From Clostridia bacterium (GTDB taxonomy: Bacteria; Bacillota; Clostridia; Christensenellales; Aristaeellaceae), in assembly GCA_017519405.1 (NCBI GenBank), contig JAFWSH010000014.1, positions 1 through 64,000 on the forward strand: a stretch of 64,000 nucleotides of DNA. The letters run 5' to 3'. The position numbers were made by a program, and so were the translations under genes. The notes beneath the pieces were generated by a model that was not told the origin of the DNA, made no database searches, and saw only the letters and a list, made by a program, of their open reading frames with translations. Below are positions 42,443 through 50,889 of this stretch, piece after piece. Each line of letters starts with the position of its first letter. Within the stretch, counting starts at the first letter, position 1.

Positions 42443-43331
42443 GCGGAGTGTTCTGCTGATCCTGTGCGCCGTGCTGCTATCGCTTTGTCTGAGCGGCGCC
42501 GCAGCGGAGGAATCACGTATTGTTGTCTGGCGGGTGACCGCCCCTGTGATCAACGCCGAGGCGCTTCAAACAGAGACCTTCGGCACAGACCTTTCGGCGG
42601 TTCAGGAAGAAAAGCGCGAGTATGATTCGTTATTCTGGTCCCTGACCGGAGAAGGCATCCCCTTTTGCGGCATCGACCACAACCGCGGCGCGGAAAACAT
42701 GCAGGCACGGTTCGATATCTATCGCCACGCGGACGCAGGGGAAGAACGCACCTACTATTACAATCTGGACACATGGAACGCCATCCCGTCCGAGAGCGGC
42801 TTCGACGCGCCCAGGGCGGCGGAAACCCTGTCGGAAGCGCAGGGCTTGCTGGAGCGGCTGGGCCTCGTGACGGACACCGTCGCGCCTGCGCCTGTCTCCT
42901 TCTCCAGCCTGGGTCGCATGGAGGGCACCACGCCCTGCCGTAAGGTCGTGTACGCGCTGACGCTGGAGGGCCTGCCGGTCCGCTGGTCTGCTGAGCTTCT
43001 GCGGGATGACGGCCCGACCCGCCCGGTGATTCTCATCGACCCATGCTATGTGACAGTCACATATTCCGATGAGGACGGCTTGCTGATGCTGGAGGGAAAC
43101 TGGTGCAGTTTTGAGCCGTTGACCCGCAGCGCGGATGTTCTGTCCCCGGAGGACGCGCTGACCCGTTTCCGGCAGGCCGGGCTGATCAGCACAGCTGACG
43201 GCCTGTCTGCGCCGGAGGCCTGCTGGCTTCTCTCCGTGAGCGGTCAGGAAGCCACCGCCACCCTGGCCTGGCGCGTAGGCAACAGTTACCTGAGCGCTGT
43301 GGACGGAACCTGGCTGCAGACGGAAAACTGA
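42435..43331 (+). CDS. Secreted protein of unknown function, coupled to the preceding gene
   Basis: 298 residues from ATG 42435, with GGAGGTG upstream inside the previous gene; signal peptide ~1-24 (ending GAAAE). The mature protein is predicted mixed alpha/beta, with TLSEAQGLLERLGL and LSPEDALTRFRQAGL suggesting two similar sub-domains of the YcdB/PepSY-like kind, and no catalytic motif. It is probably an extracytoplasmic partner of the preceding protein, and both look controlled by the adjacent sensor system. Confidence 0.68.
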   Translation: MSKRSVLLILCAVLLSLCLSGAAAEESRIVVWRVTAPVINAEALQTETFGTDLSAVQEEKREYDSLFWSLTGEGIPFCGIDHNRGAENMQARFDIYRHADAGEERTYYYNLDTWNAIPSESGFDAPRAAETLSEAQGLLERLGLVTDTVAPAPVSFSSLGRMEGTTPCRKVVYALTLEGLPVRWSAELLRDDGPTRPVILIDPCYVTVTYSDEDGLLMLEGNWCSFEPLTRSADVLSPEDALTRFRQAGLISTADGLSAPEACWLLSVSGQEATATLAWRVGNSYLSAVDGTWLQTEN

Positions 43332-43371
43332 TCCCGGCCACATCAGACAGACCGGAATAATAACCCAGCGA

Positions 43372-43430
43372 AAAACCATACCGCAGCTGCACCCGGACGA
43401 TGGCCGGAGGGCAGCCTGCCGTATGGTTTT
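43372..43430. terminator. Bidirectional terminator
   Basis: AAAACCATACCGCAG pairs with CTGCCGTATGGTTTT (one mismatch), giving A-run and T-run on the proper sides for both strands. It lies between the convergent secreted-protein and GH2 genes. Confidence 0.85.
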
Positions 43431-43493
43431 CGTTTATGGCGTTTATGGAAGGAAAGGCTGCCTGTCACAGAGCCGTCCGTCCGGCCGGATCGC

Positions 43494-45845
43494 TTATTCT
43501 GCCCTTCCCATGCAGGGCACGGTCAGTGTTTCCTCCCCGAAGGGCGACCGGGCCGTCAGCGTCACATCCCCCTCCGGGCGGATGATGGCCAGGGCCTCGC
43601 CGTAGTAGGTGTCCGTGGCGTCGGTCAAGTAGCCGCGTTCGTTCCAGGAGCAGGCGTTGCCCAGGGCGAGCAGGGTGCCGCCTTCCACCGTGACATGGAT
43701 CTCGCCGCGGGCGCCGGGTTTCACGGTGCCCTGCTCATCCGTATAGCGCAGGTGGACGTAGAGCAGCTCGTCGGGGCGGGCGAATTCCGTCTCGGGCAGG
43801 AGGGTGAGCTTCGTTTCCTTGCCGGCGCTGCGCAGGCTGGTGCGGGCGGTTTCCTTGCCGGCCTCGTCGCGGATCACGGCGGTGAGCTCACCCGGCTCCC
43901 AGGGCACGCGGAACTTCGTGACGGCATGGCGCGGGATGCGCTTGCGGCCGACGCTCCTGCCGTTCAGGAGCAGCTCCGCCTCACGGCCCCGGGCGTAGAC
44001 CTCCACGGCGGCCATCCGGCCTTCGCAACCGTCCCAGCTCCAGCTCTCCATGGCGTTGGAGACGCGCCAGGCGGCGGGGCTGTGCTTCTCGCCGGAGAAG
44101 CAGACCGGCTCCACGGCGATGCGGACAGGGCTCAGCTCAAAGGCCATCTGGGTGTAGGCCATCTGGCCCGTCTCCGTGCCCGCCAGGTCGATGGTGCCGC
44201 AGCCCGCGGTGATCCAGCCGGGGCCATGCTCGAAGGCCGGGGCGTACGCGCCGTACTCCCACGCGCCCAGCCCCACCTCTCCCAGGTAGTCCAGACCGGT
44301 CCAGACGAAGTCGCCGATGAGGGCTGGGTGCGCCTTCGCCAGGTCGTAGAAGGCCACGGCGTCCCCGGCAAAGGTCTCGCTGCCCAGGATCACCCGGTCG
44401 GGGTACTTCTTCAGGTCATGGCGGTAGCGGTTGACGCCATAGTTGTAGCCTGCCACGTCCAGCACCGCGAACACGCCGCGGGTCTTCACGTCGCTGCCGT
44501 GGAGGGTGGCGCCGAACTTCATGAAGCCCGCGCCCAGCAGCCCGGCGATGTTGTTGATGAACTCGCTGCCCACGGCCTTTTTCTTCTTTTTGCCCTTCGC
44601 TTTTTCGGCCCTGGCGGCCTCCTGCTCCGCCTTTTTGTCGGAGTAGACGCCGAAGCCCAGGGAGCTCAGGAAGTTGAAGAAGATATTCACCCCGCAGGTG
44701 ACGGGGCGGTCCGGGTCCAGCTCGTGGAGGCGGCGCACCATCTGCTCCGCCAGGGCGATGCCCCGGGGCTGGGCGGTCTCGCTGACCTCGTTGCCGATGG
44801 AGAACATGACCACGGAGGGGTGATTCCGGTCCTTCTCCACCAGGAGCCGCAGGTCGTCACGCCAGCGCTGCTCGAAGAGGGAGGCGTAGTCGAACTGGGT
44901 CTTGTGGATGTACCACATGTCCACATACTCGTCCAGCACCATCACGCCCAGCTCGTCGCAGGCGTCCAGAATGGCTTTGCTGACGGGGTTGTGGGCCGAG
45001 CGGATGGCGTTGTAGCCGGCCTTTTTCAGCAGCGCAATCTTGCGGCGCTCGGCGAAGGGGTGGCCCGCGGCGCCCAGCATGCCGTTGTCGTGGTGGATGC
45101 AGGCGCCCAGCAGGATCACCCGCTCGCCGTTGATGCGGAAGCCCCGCTTCGCGTCCACCTCCACCGTGCGGATGCCGAAGCGCACCTCCTGCACGTCCTC
45201 TCCGCAGGTCAAGCGGCAGACGCACAGTTCGGGCGACTTGGGGCTCCACAGGGGCGCGCCGGGGATCTCCAGCTCCATGGCCCCCGTGGACTCCCGGCTC
45301 AGCAGCACCTTGCCGCCGTGCAGGATCTCCACGCGCACCACGGCGGATTCGCTGGTGCGGAACTCCACCCGGATCCTCCGGGCCGCGTAATCCAGCGTCC
45401 GGATGGCAATGCTCTCCGGGATGATGTGCTTCTTTGGCAGGCACACCAGTGTTACCGGGCGGTAGATGCCCGCGCCGGAGTACCAGCGGGAGGAGGGCTG
45501 CTCCGCGTTGCGGGCAATGACCCGGATGGTGTGCTCGCCGGCAGTCACCGGTACCCTGAAGCCAAAGTAGCCGTTGGGGTGAGCGGGCACGGATACCCCG
45601 TCCAGCGTCACCTCCGCCCGGTGGTACACGCCCTCGAATTCCAGATAGGCCGCGTCCTCCGGGGCGGTGAAGGTCTTCTCGTACACGTAGTCGTGCGCCT
45701 CAAAGAAGCCGGTGTTGGTGCCGCCGGCGCTGTCCTCCGTCCGGGGCTCGGGGAGCATGGCGTCGTGGGGGAGGGTGACGGCCTGCCAGTCCTCCTGCCC
45801 CAGGTGGGCATACCGCCAGCCGGTGTTCATGCTGATGATTCTCAT
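43494..45845 (-). CDS. GH2 family glycosidase (beta-galactosidase-like), cytoplasmic
   Basis: 783 residues from the ATG at 45845, behind GGAGG. Sugar-binding domain (~1-150; RWYSGAGIYRPV), Ig-like domain (~160-250), TIM barrel (~250-550) with GACIHHDNGMLGAA, acid/base Glu353 in SIGNEVSE and nucleophile Glu490 in ILGSETFAGD, then C-terminal beta domains. There is no signal peptide. A Lys/Ala-rich insertion (KKAEQEAARAEKAKGKKKKK) lies in the barrel. It follows a membrane GH3 and a small membrane protein on the same strand; it probably acts on imported beta-galactosides or related disaccharides. Beta-glucuronidase or beta-mannosidase activity cannot be excluded from motifs alone. Confidence 0.9.
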   Translation of the reverse strand: MRIISMNTGWRYAHLGQEDWQAVTLPHDAMLPEPRTEDSAGGTNTGFFEAHDYVYEKTFTAPEDAAYLEFEGVYHRAEVTLDGVSVPAHPNGYFGFRVPVTAGEHTIRVIARNAEQPSSRWYSGAGIYRPVTLVCLPKKHIIPESIAIRTLDYAARRIRVEFRTSESAVVRVEILHGGKVLLSRESTGAMELEIPGAPLWSPKSPELCVCRLTCGEDVQEVRFGIRTVEVDAKRGFRINGERVILLGACIHHDNGMLGAAGHPFAERRKIALLKKAGYNAIRSAHNPVSKAILDACDELGVMVLDEYVDMWYIHKTQFDYASLFEQRWRDDLRLLVEKDRNHPSVVMFSIGNEVSETAQPRGIALAEQMVRRLHELDPDRPVTCGVNIFFNFLSSLGFGVYSDKKAEQEAARAEKAKGKKKKKAVGSEFINNIAGLLGAGFMKFGATLHGSDVKTRGVFAVLDVAGYNYGVNRYRHDLKKYPDRVILGSETFAGDAVAFYDLAKAHPALIGDFVWTGLDYLGEVGLGAWEYGAYAPAFEHGPGWITAGCGTIDLAGTETGQMAYTQMAFELSPVRIAVEPVCFSGEKHSPAAWRVSNAMESWSWDGCEGRMAAVEVYARGREAELLLNGRSVGRKRIPRHAVTKFRVPWEPGELTAVIRDEAGKETARTSLRSAGKETKLTLLPETEFARPDELLYVHLRYTDEQGTVKPGARGEIHVTVEGGTLLALGNACSWNERGYLTDATDTYYGEALAIIRPEGDVTLTARSPFGEETLTVPCMGRAE

Positions 45846-45867
45846 GGCGTCCTCCAATCAACAGAAG

Positions 45868-45895
45868 GGCCGCCGCAGGGTGTCCCACGGCGGCC
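45868..45895 (-). promoter_or_regulatory. Intergenic hairpin before GH2
   Basis: GGCCGCCG pairs perfectly with CGGCGGCC between the small membrane protein gene and GH2; no T-run follows in either direction. It belongs to the same class of intergenic hairpins seen between other enzyme genes in this window. Confidence 0.5.
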
Positions 45896-45901
45896 GGTGA
45901 T

Positions 45902-46306
45902 TCACTGGGCTTTCTCAGCCTTTTTCTTCATGAAGCAGGCGATGATGCTCAGCACACAGGCGATGAAGGCCATGGCCAGGTAGGCCGCCACCAGCGGGAA
46001 ATTGCCGCCCTGGAAGCTGATGTCGTTCATCTTGTCCACCACCACGGCCAGGCCCTCGTTGACAATCATGCCGAAGCCCGCGGAGAAGCAGACGGAGGCC
46101 AGCAGGGGGAGGAAGTCCCAGTCGACGAACAGGTGCACCGCCACCAGCACCGCGCCAACGAGCAGGGAGGCGGTCAGCAGCGGGCTGAAGCTGGTGTTCA
46201 GGGTCATCGCATTCTGCGTTGCACCGAGGATGGCGGTCACGACGGCCAGTACCGCAGCCACCGCCAGGAGGACGAGGTACAAGCCTCTTTTCTTGATCAG
46301 ATTCAT
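45902..46306 (-). CDS. Small four-helix membrane protein
   Basis: 134 residues with four evident membrane segments (GLYLVLLAVAAVLAVVTAIL; LLTASLLVGAVLVAVHLFV; FLPLLASVCFSAGFGMIV; FPLVAAYLAMAFIACVLSII) and Lys-rich ends (MNLIKKRG and FMKKKAEKAQ). There is no known motif. It begins 13 bases after the membrane GH3 gene and shares its strand, so the two are probably made together. A role in assembling, anchoring or supplying substrate to the GH3 is possible. Confidence 0.8.
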   Translation of the reverse strand: MNLIKKRGLYLVLLAVAAVLAVVTAILGATQNAMTLNTSFSPLLTASLLVGAVLVAVHLFVDWDFLPLLASVCFSAGFGMIVNEGLAVVVDKMNDISFQGGNFPLVAAYLAMAFIACVLSIIACFMKKKAEKAQ

Positions 46307-46318
46307 CTTGTTACCTCC

Positions 46319-49252
46319 TCAGGCTTGCTTCTTCTTTGGGAAGTAAGCGTTCTTGACATACAGCAGCAGGGCGATGAGGGTCAGCAGGCCGAAGAAGCCC
46401 TGCAGGCCCATGATCGCGTACTGCCACCAGGCGATGAAGTCGGAAACCGCGGCAGCGGGAGCAGCCGTCTCCGCCTCGTCCTCCGGCGCGATCAGGTTCA
46501 TCATGGAGGAGCGGGTGTAGGTCCAGAGAATGCGGTGGGCACTCTCCTGGGCCGCCTTCAGCAGGGCGCTGTCCTTCTTGCGGGAGATCAGCTGCTGGAG
46601 GCTCTTGGAGCGGTCGTTGCCGCCGTAGATGTTGGTGCCGCGCATCATCATGTCGGCGGTCACCGCGTAATCGCCCTCGGCAATGTAGTCGGTCATGGTG
46701 TAGCCCTGATAGCCCCACTCCTCCCGGAGCAGCTTGAACTGCACAACCGGGTCCGCCGCGCAGTAGACCGGGCCGATGCGGTTGTAGGAGGTCATCATGC
46801 CGATGCCGCCCTTGCCGGTGACGCCGCCCTCATAGGCGCGGAGGTAGATCTCGCGGATGGCCTGCTCGTTGGAGAAGGTCGCCACGCCCTGGCGGTCGTA
46901 CTCCTGATCGTTCATAAAGAAGTGCTTGAAGTTGTTCACCAGGCCCTTGCCGGCCATGGCGGTGTTCATCACGTCGCCCACATTCCAGCTGATGACGCTG
47001 TCCTCGGAGAAGTACTCTGCGGTGCGGCCGGAGAAGGGCGTGCGGTGGGTGTCCGCGCCGGGGCCGTGGATGGTGTGCACGCCCGCGAACAGGGCGTCCT
47101 CTCCCACGAACTCACCGTAGCGGCGCTGTACGCTCTCGCTCCAGGAGGCGGCCATCAGGGTGTTGGAGGCGTAGCCGGTGGCGATATTGCCGCCCCCGAA
47201 CTTGTAGCGCTGGGATACGCCTTCGGAGCCCTCGGAGGTGACCGTCGGCGGCTTGCCGATGCTCTCTACGGAGCCCTGGCCGTAGTTCTCGCTGGTCAGC
47301 GAGCCCAGCTCCGCCAGGGTGAGCTGCTTGATGAAGGGCTCCCACCGGGGATCGTCATAGTCGGCGCCGATCATGTCCGCCAACTTCAGCGTGCCCTCCA
47401 CGGCGTAGTCCTCGCCCTTGACAGGCGCCGGGGTGGCGTCGTCCTTGACATAGGTGCCGGTTTTCAGGGCTTCCCGCAGCTTGTCGTTCATGGCCAGGGT
47501 TTCCCCGGAGGACCAGGTGCCCTGCCAGTCGGCGCGGCTCAGGTAGGTGACCGGCGCGTCATCGTAGTAGTAGTTGGCGTCAGCATAGCCGAAGAGGTTG
47601 TGCACCTCCGCGTCGGTGTGGATGCTCTTGAGGTAGGCCGTGTCGTCCAGGGTGTCCAGGTGATACACCTTGGCGTTGGCAGCCTTGCCGGTGACAGGAT
47701 TGCCGTCCTGGTCCACCATGCCGGCAGCGCCCTTGGCGGCCAGCACGTTGTTCAGGGCGTCGTGGGCGTTGTCGCCCACGGTGATGTAGTAGTCGCCGGC
47801 GTCCAGAATGTAGCCGCCTTGGCCGTCGTGAGCCGTGACGTCATAGCTGGCCATCAGATAGCGGGGCAGCTCCAGTTTCACGGTCTCGCTCTTTCCGGGC
47901 TCGATCACGTTGGTCTTTCCGTAGCCCAGCAGCTGGATGGCGGCCTTCTCCACATGGTGCTCCCGGTCATAGTCGGTGTAGGGGGTCTGGACATAGACCT
48001 GCACGGGCACCTTGCCGGCCTTGCTGCCGGTGTTCTTCACGGTGACGCTGATCTTGAAGGCGTCGCCGGCCGCGTCATACTGGACGCTGTCCAGGTTCTG
48101 CTCGAAGGTGGTGTAGGAGAGGCCGTAGCCGAAGGGGTAGACGATCTCGTCGGCGTAGTTCCACTTGCCGTCCTTTGAGGCGAACACGCCCGCGTCTCCG
48201 TCCGCATTGCCCCGGCCCAGCACGGCATCCTCATAGCGGGTCTCATAGTACTTGTAGCCCACATAGATGCCTTCCTGGTAGACCACGAAGCGGTTCTGGT
48301 AGGTTTCGACGCCGTCGGCTTCCGTGAAGCGGAATTCGCCGAAGTTCTGCACGGCCGCGGAGGACAGGGAGTCCGCCGCGTAGGTGGCCACCAGGCGGCC
48401 GGAGGGGTTCGCCTTGCCGGTCAGGATGTTGACCACGCCGGGCAGGCCGTAGTAGCCCGGGTTGCCCATCCACAGGCAGGCGTCCACCTTGTACTCATCC
48501 AGCCAGCCCAGCTCCAGGGGATAGACGCTGTTGACCAGGACGATGATCTTGCTGAAGGCGCCGGAATCCCGGATCAGGGCCAGCATGTCCCGCTCGTTGG
48601 GCTGCAGGGCCAGGGAGGAGATCCCCGTCGCGTTCTTCCTGGACATGTCGGTGCTCTCGCCGCCGGCGCGGTACAGCACCACCACCGCGGCGTCCCCGTA
48701 CTGGCTGAAGCTGGCTTTGATCTCGTCGGTGTAGAAGCTGACGGGATCCTCGCCGGTCTCCTCCTTCTCATCGCCGGACTTGACATAGGCTGTCTGGCTC
48801 GCCGCGTAGGCGTTGAAGAGGGTGTCGTTGACCTCGAAACCGGCGTCCGTGAAAGCCTTCTTCAGGTTGATCTCCCGAGCGGGATCGGCCTGACCGCCGC
48901 CGTTGGCGTTGCGGTAGCGGATGTTGGCGCTGGCATGCCCGAAGAGGCTGATCTTCTTCACGGAGCCGTCCAGGGGCAGCACGCCGTCGTTCTTCAGCAG
49001 GACGGCGCCCTCCTCCAGCTGCTCGACGCAGAAGGCCATCTCGTCCGCGATCAGCCGCGCAAGGCTCTCGTCTGAGAGCTCGCCATAGCTGCTGGCGAAG
49101 GTCCCGTTGGAGGCCACCGCCGTGTTGGCGGAGATGCCCAGGAAGTTGTTGATGCCGCCGGCGTTGCTGTTTGCGATCTGCCCGCCGAAGATGGAGAGCA
49201 GCAGGAGAAACGCCATGACAGCGGACAGGCCGCGCCAGAGGGATGTTTTCAT
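46319..49252 (-). CDS. Permuted GH3 beta-glycosidase anchored in the membrane at both ends
   Basis: 977 residues from ATG 49252, 6 bases after GAGGTG (GTG 49261 is less likely). An N-terminal membrane segment (~8-25, GLSAVMAFLLLLSIFGG) precedes GH3_C (GAVLLKNDGVLPLDG; QEGIYVGYKYYE), Fn3-like (VTVKNTGSKAGKVPVQVYV), and the TIM barrel (GPGADTHRTPFSGRTAEYF, KHFFMNDQEYDR, nucleophile Asp855 in TMTDYIAEGD). A C-terminal membrane segment (ALMGLQGFFGLLTLIALLLYV type) and Lys-rich tail end the protein. The barrel has HRTPF rather than HRSPF, and DR instead of NR/HR in the substrate loop, setting it apart from the cassette 1 and 2 enzymes. Confidence 0.92.
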   Translation of the reverse strand: MKTSLWRGLSAVMAFLLLLSIFGGQIANSNAGGINNFLGISANTAVASNGTFASSYGELSDESLARLIADEMAFCVEQLEEGAVLLKNDGVLPLDGSVKKISLFGHASANIRYRNANGGGQADPAREINLKKAFTDAGFEVNDTLFNAYAASQTAYVKSGDEKEETGEDPVSFYTDEIKASFSQYGDAAVVVLYRAGGESTDMSRKNATGISSLALQPNERDMLALIRDSGAFSKIIVLVNSVYPLELGWLDEYKVDACLWMGNPGYYGLPGVVNILTGKANPSGRLVATYAADSLSSAAVQNFGEFRFTEADGVETYQNRFVVYQEGIYVGYKYYETRYEDAVLGRGNADGDAGVFASKDGKWNYADEIVYPFGYGLSYTTFEQNLDSVQYDAAGDAFKISVTVKNTGSKAGKVPVQVYVQTPYTDYDREHHVEKAAIQLLGYGKTNVIEPGKSETVKLELPRYLMASYDVTAHDGQGGYILDAGDYYITVGDNAHDALNNVLAAKGAAGMVDQDGNPVTGKAANAKVYHLDTLDDTAYLKSIHTDAEVHNLFGYADANYYYDDAPVTYLSRADWQGTWSSGETLAMNDKLREALKTGTYVKDDATPAPVKGEDYAVEGTLKLADMIGADYDDPRWEPFIKQLTLAELGSLTSENYGQGSVESIGKPPTVTSEGSEGVSQRYKFGGGNIATGYASNTLMAASWSESVQRRYGEFVGEDALFAGVHTIHGPGADTHRTPFSGRTAEYFSEDSVISWNVGDVMNTAMAGKGLVNNFKHFFMNDQEYDRQGVATFSNEQAIREIYLRAYEGGVTGKGGIGMMTSYNRIGPVYCAADPVVQFKLLREEWGYQGYTMTDYIAEGDYAVTADMMMRGTNIYGGNDRSKSLQQLISRKKDSALLKAAQESAHRILWTYTRSSMMNLIAPEDEAETAAPAAAVSDFIAWWQYAIMGLQGFFGLLTLIALLLYVKNAYFPKKKQA

Positions 49253-49281
49253 GGTTTCCACCTCATTCTTTCGTATGAAGA

Positions 49282-49322
49282 ATGCCGGCCTGCGACCGCA
49301 TCGCGATCAGACAGACCGGCAT
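49282..49322 (-). promoter_or_regulatory. Intergenic hairpin between small secreted protein and GH3
   Basis: ATGCCGGCCTG (49282-49292) pairs with CAGACCGGCAT (49312-49322) with one mismatch; on the minus strand it is followed by TCTTC, so partial termination is possible. Confidence 0.55.
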
Positions 49323-49360
49323 CGTTTCAGCACCGATCAATCATCGCTGCCGTCGCGGGA

Positions 49361-49891
49361 TCAATAGGGGCTGGTATAGTGGCTGAGCTCGAGGAAAGCC
49401 ATCACGTCGATCGCTTCGGCAGGCTTGTGGTCGCCGCCCAGGATGATTTCGCTGCCGACGAAGGGGCACGCGGCCATGGCCGCGGCGTCCTCTTCGGTGC
49501 CGGACACGGCGGAGTCATAGTCGCCGCACACAACACGGTCGACGCTGGTGATGTTGATGATGACGTCGCCCAGGTCCTCATCCACCTCGGTCACCTCGTA
49601 GGTGCCATAGACGAAGATGGCGATGTAGGAGACGGGGTTGTAGGTCTCGCCGCCGTCGGAGGAGTAGTGGGTGTCATACACCAGGGACATGGCATAGGTG
49701 CCGTCGGGGAGCAGGGTGATGGTGTTGTTGACCGCGTTGATCAGCTTGCCCTGCTCGATGTCGGAGCGGGTGATGTCGGTCAGTTCCCAGACACCGGCTT
49801 CAGCGACGGCCTCGGCGGAGGCGGTGAGGCAGCTGAACAGGCAGGACAGGGCCAGGCACAGGGCGAGAACGATGCTCAGGGTCTTCTTCAT
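49361..49891 (-). CDS. Small secreted beta-rich protein
   Basis: 176 residues. A signal peptide (~1-28) contains two Cys that could be lipobox candidates (ALSCLFSC). The mature part has the rhythm of a lipocalin-like or META-like barrel: VWELTDI, TITLLPDGTYAMSLVYD, YGTYEVTEVDEDLGDVIINI. AAAGGAGG precedes the ATG. A similar-sized protein (54361) opens the rightward cassette, in the same place before a double-anchored GH3. Function unknown; ligand binding is inferred only from the fold impression. Confidence 0.75.
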   Translation of the reverse strand: MKKTLSIVLALCLALSCLFSCLTASAEAVAEAGVWELTDITRSDIEQGKLINAVNNTITLLPDGTYAMSLVYDTHYSSDGGETYNPVSYIAIFVYGTYEVTEVDEDLGDVIINITSVDRVVCGDYDSAVSGTEEDAAAMAACPFVGSEIILGGDHKPAEAIDVMAFLELSHYTSPY

Positions 49892-49945
49892 GGGGATTCC
49901 TCCTTTTCAGTTCCATTTAGGGTGGTGCAGTGGGTTTCTGTGCCC

Positions 49946-49973
49946 ATCATAGCGATAAAAAACGGGATTTCAA
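49946..49973 (-). promoter_or_regulatory. Leftward promoter of the minus-strand cassette
   Basis: On the minus strand TTGAAA, 16-base spacer, TATGAT, about 55 bases from the ATG of the small secreted protein. Confidence 0.7.
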
Positions 49974-50103
49974 GGGGTTTTGCACCAGTGGCCGGGCCCG
50001 CTGCGCAACCTGCGGCTCCGGGGAAAAAACGCCTCCCGAACGGGCGGTTTCAGGGGGCGGCTCGACATCTCAGGCAAGAATCCCGGCATTTCAGGAAGCG
50101 CTT

Positions 50104-50132
50104 TTGCTTTTCAGGATGGAATATGGTATACT
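50104..50132 (+). promoter_or_regulatory. Promoter of the tandem two-component genes
   Basis: TTGCTT, 17-base spacer, TATACT, divergent from the leftward promoter at 49946-49973. A GC-rich stretch between them (49985-50090) may hold shared regulator sites. Confidence 0.7.
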
Positions 50133-50162
50133 CAGGCCAGAAAAAACGGGAGGATAGCGAAT

Positions 50163-50873
50163 ATGACACTGCCCGTTGCCCTGGTGGAGGATTCGCAGGA
50201 GCAGCAAGCTCTGCTGATCTCTTATCTGGAAGGCATCCGGAGGGACGGCCTGACGCTGCAGACAGACGCCTTTGCCTCCGCGGAGGAATTCCTGGAGGCC
50301 TTTTCGGCCGGGAAGTACCGCCTGGTTTTCCTGGACATCCAGCTGCCCCGGATGGACGGGCTCTCCCTGGCCCGGCGCATCCGGGAGACGGACCGGGACG
50401 CGGTCATCGTGTTCATCACCAGCATGGCGCAGTTCGCCGTCAACGGCTATGAGGTGGCCGCGGTGGACTTCATTGTGAAGCCTGTGCTGTACGACACCTT
50501 CATGCGGAAGATGGACCGGATTCTCTCCTCGCTGACAGCGCAGCGGGAAGGCATGCTGCTGTCGGTGCAGTCCGTGGGCGGCGGCACGGAGTACATCCAC
50601 ACGGACGACCTGATGAGCGTGGAGGTCTTCGGCCACAAGCTGGTCTACCACACGAAGGGCGGCGACCGGGAGGGCTACGGCACCATCGCGGCCCAGGAGG
50701 AGACCCTCCGGAAGCTCGGCTTCCTCCAGCCCAGCCGCAGCGCCATCGTGAACCCCCGCTTCATCGAGGCCGTCAAGGGGGACACGGTGCGGGTGGGCGG
50801 CGCGGAGATTCCCATCAGCCGCCTGCGCAAAAAGGAATTCCTGTCCGAGCTCAACCGCTGGATCTGCAAATAG
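50163..50873 (+). CDS. LytTR-family response regulator, first of tandem pair
   Basis: 236 residues, ATG after GGGAGG. The receiver has ALVEDSQ, phospho-acceptor Asp58 (VFLDIQLPRMDG) and Lys in FIVKPV; the LytTR domain (~135-236) has LMSVEVFGHKLVYH, FLQPSRSAIVNPRFI and IPISRLRKKEF. It is 16 bases before its kinase and lies divergently from the leftward GH3 cassette, so it may control either or both directions. Confidence 0.93.
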   Translation: MTLPVALVEDSQEQQALLISYLEGIRRDGLTLQTDAFASAEEFLEAFSAGKYRLVFLDIQLPRMDGLSLARRIRETDRDAVIVFITSMAQFAVNGYEVAAVDFIVKPVLYDTFMRKMDRILSSLTAQREGMLLSVQSVGGGTEYIHTDDLMSVEVFGHKLVYHTKGGDREGYGTIAAQEETLRKLGFLQPSRSAIVNPRFIEAVKGDTVRVGGAEIPISRLRKKEFLSELNRWICK

Positions 50874-50889
50874 GCTGGAGGCGCGGTGC

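Noticed and set aside
43695..45983. Plus-strand open frame opposite GH2
   Set aside because: Antisense shadow; the GH2 gene has ribosome site, full domain set and catalytic residues.
45902..46306. ABC or other sugar transporter subunit
   Set aside because: Four helices without any transporter motif or ATPase partner; kept as an unknown membrane protein.
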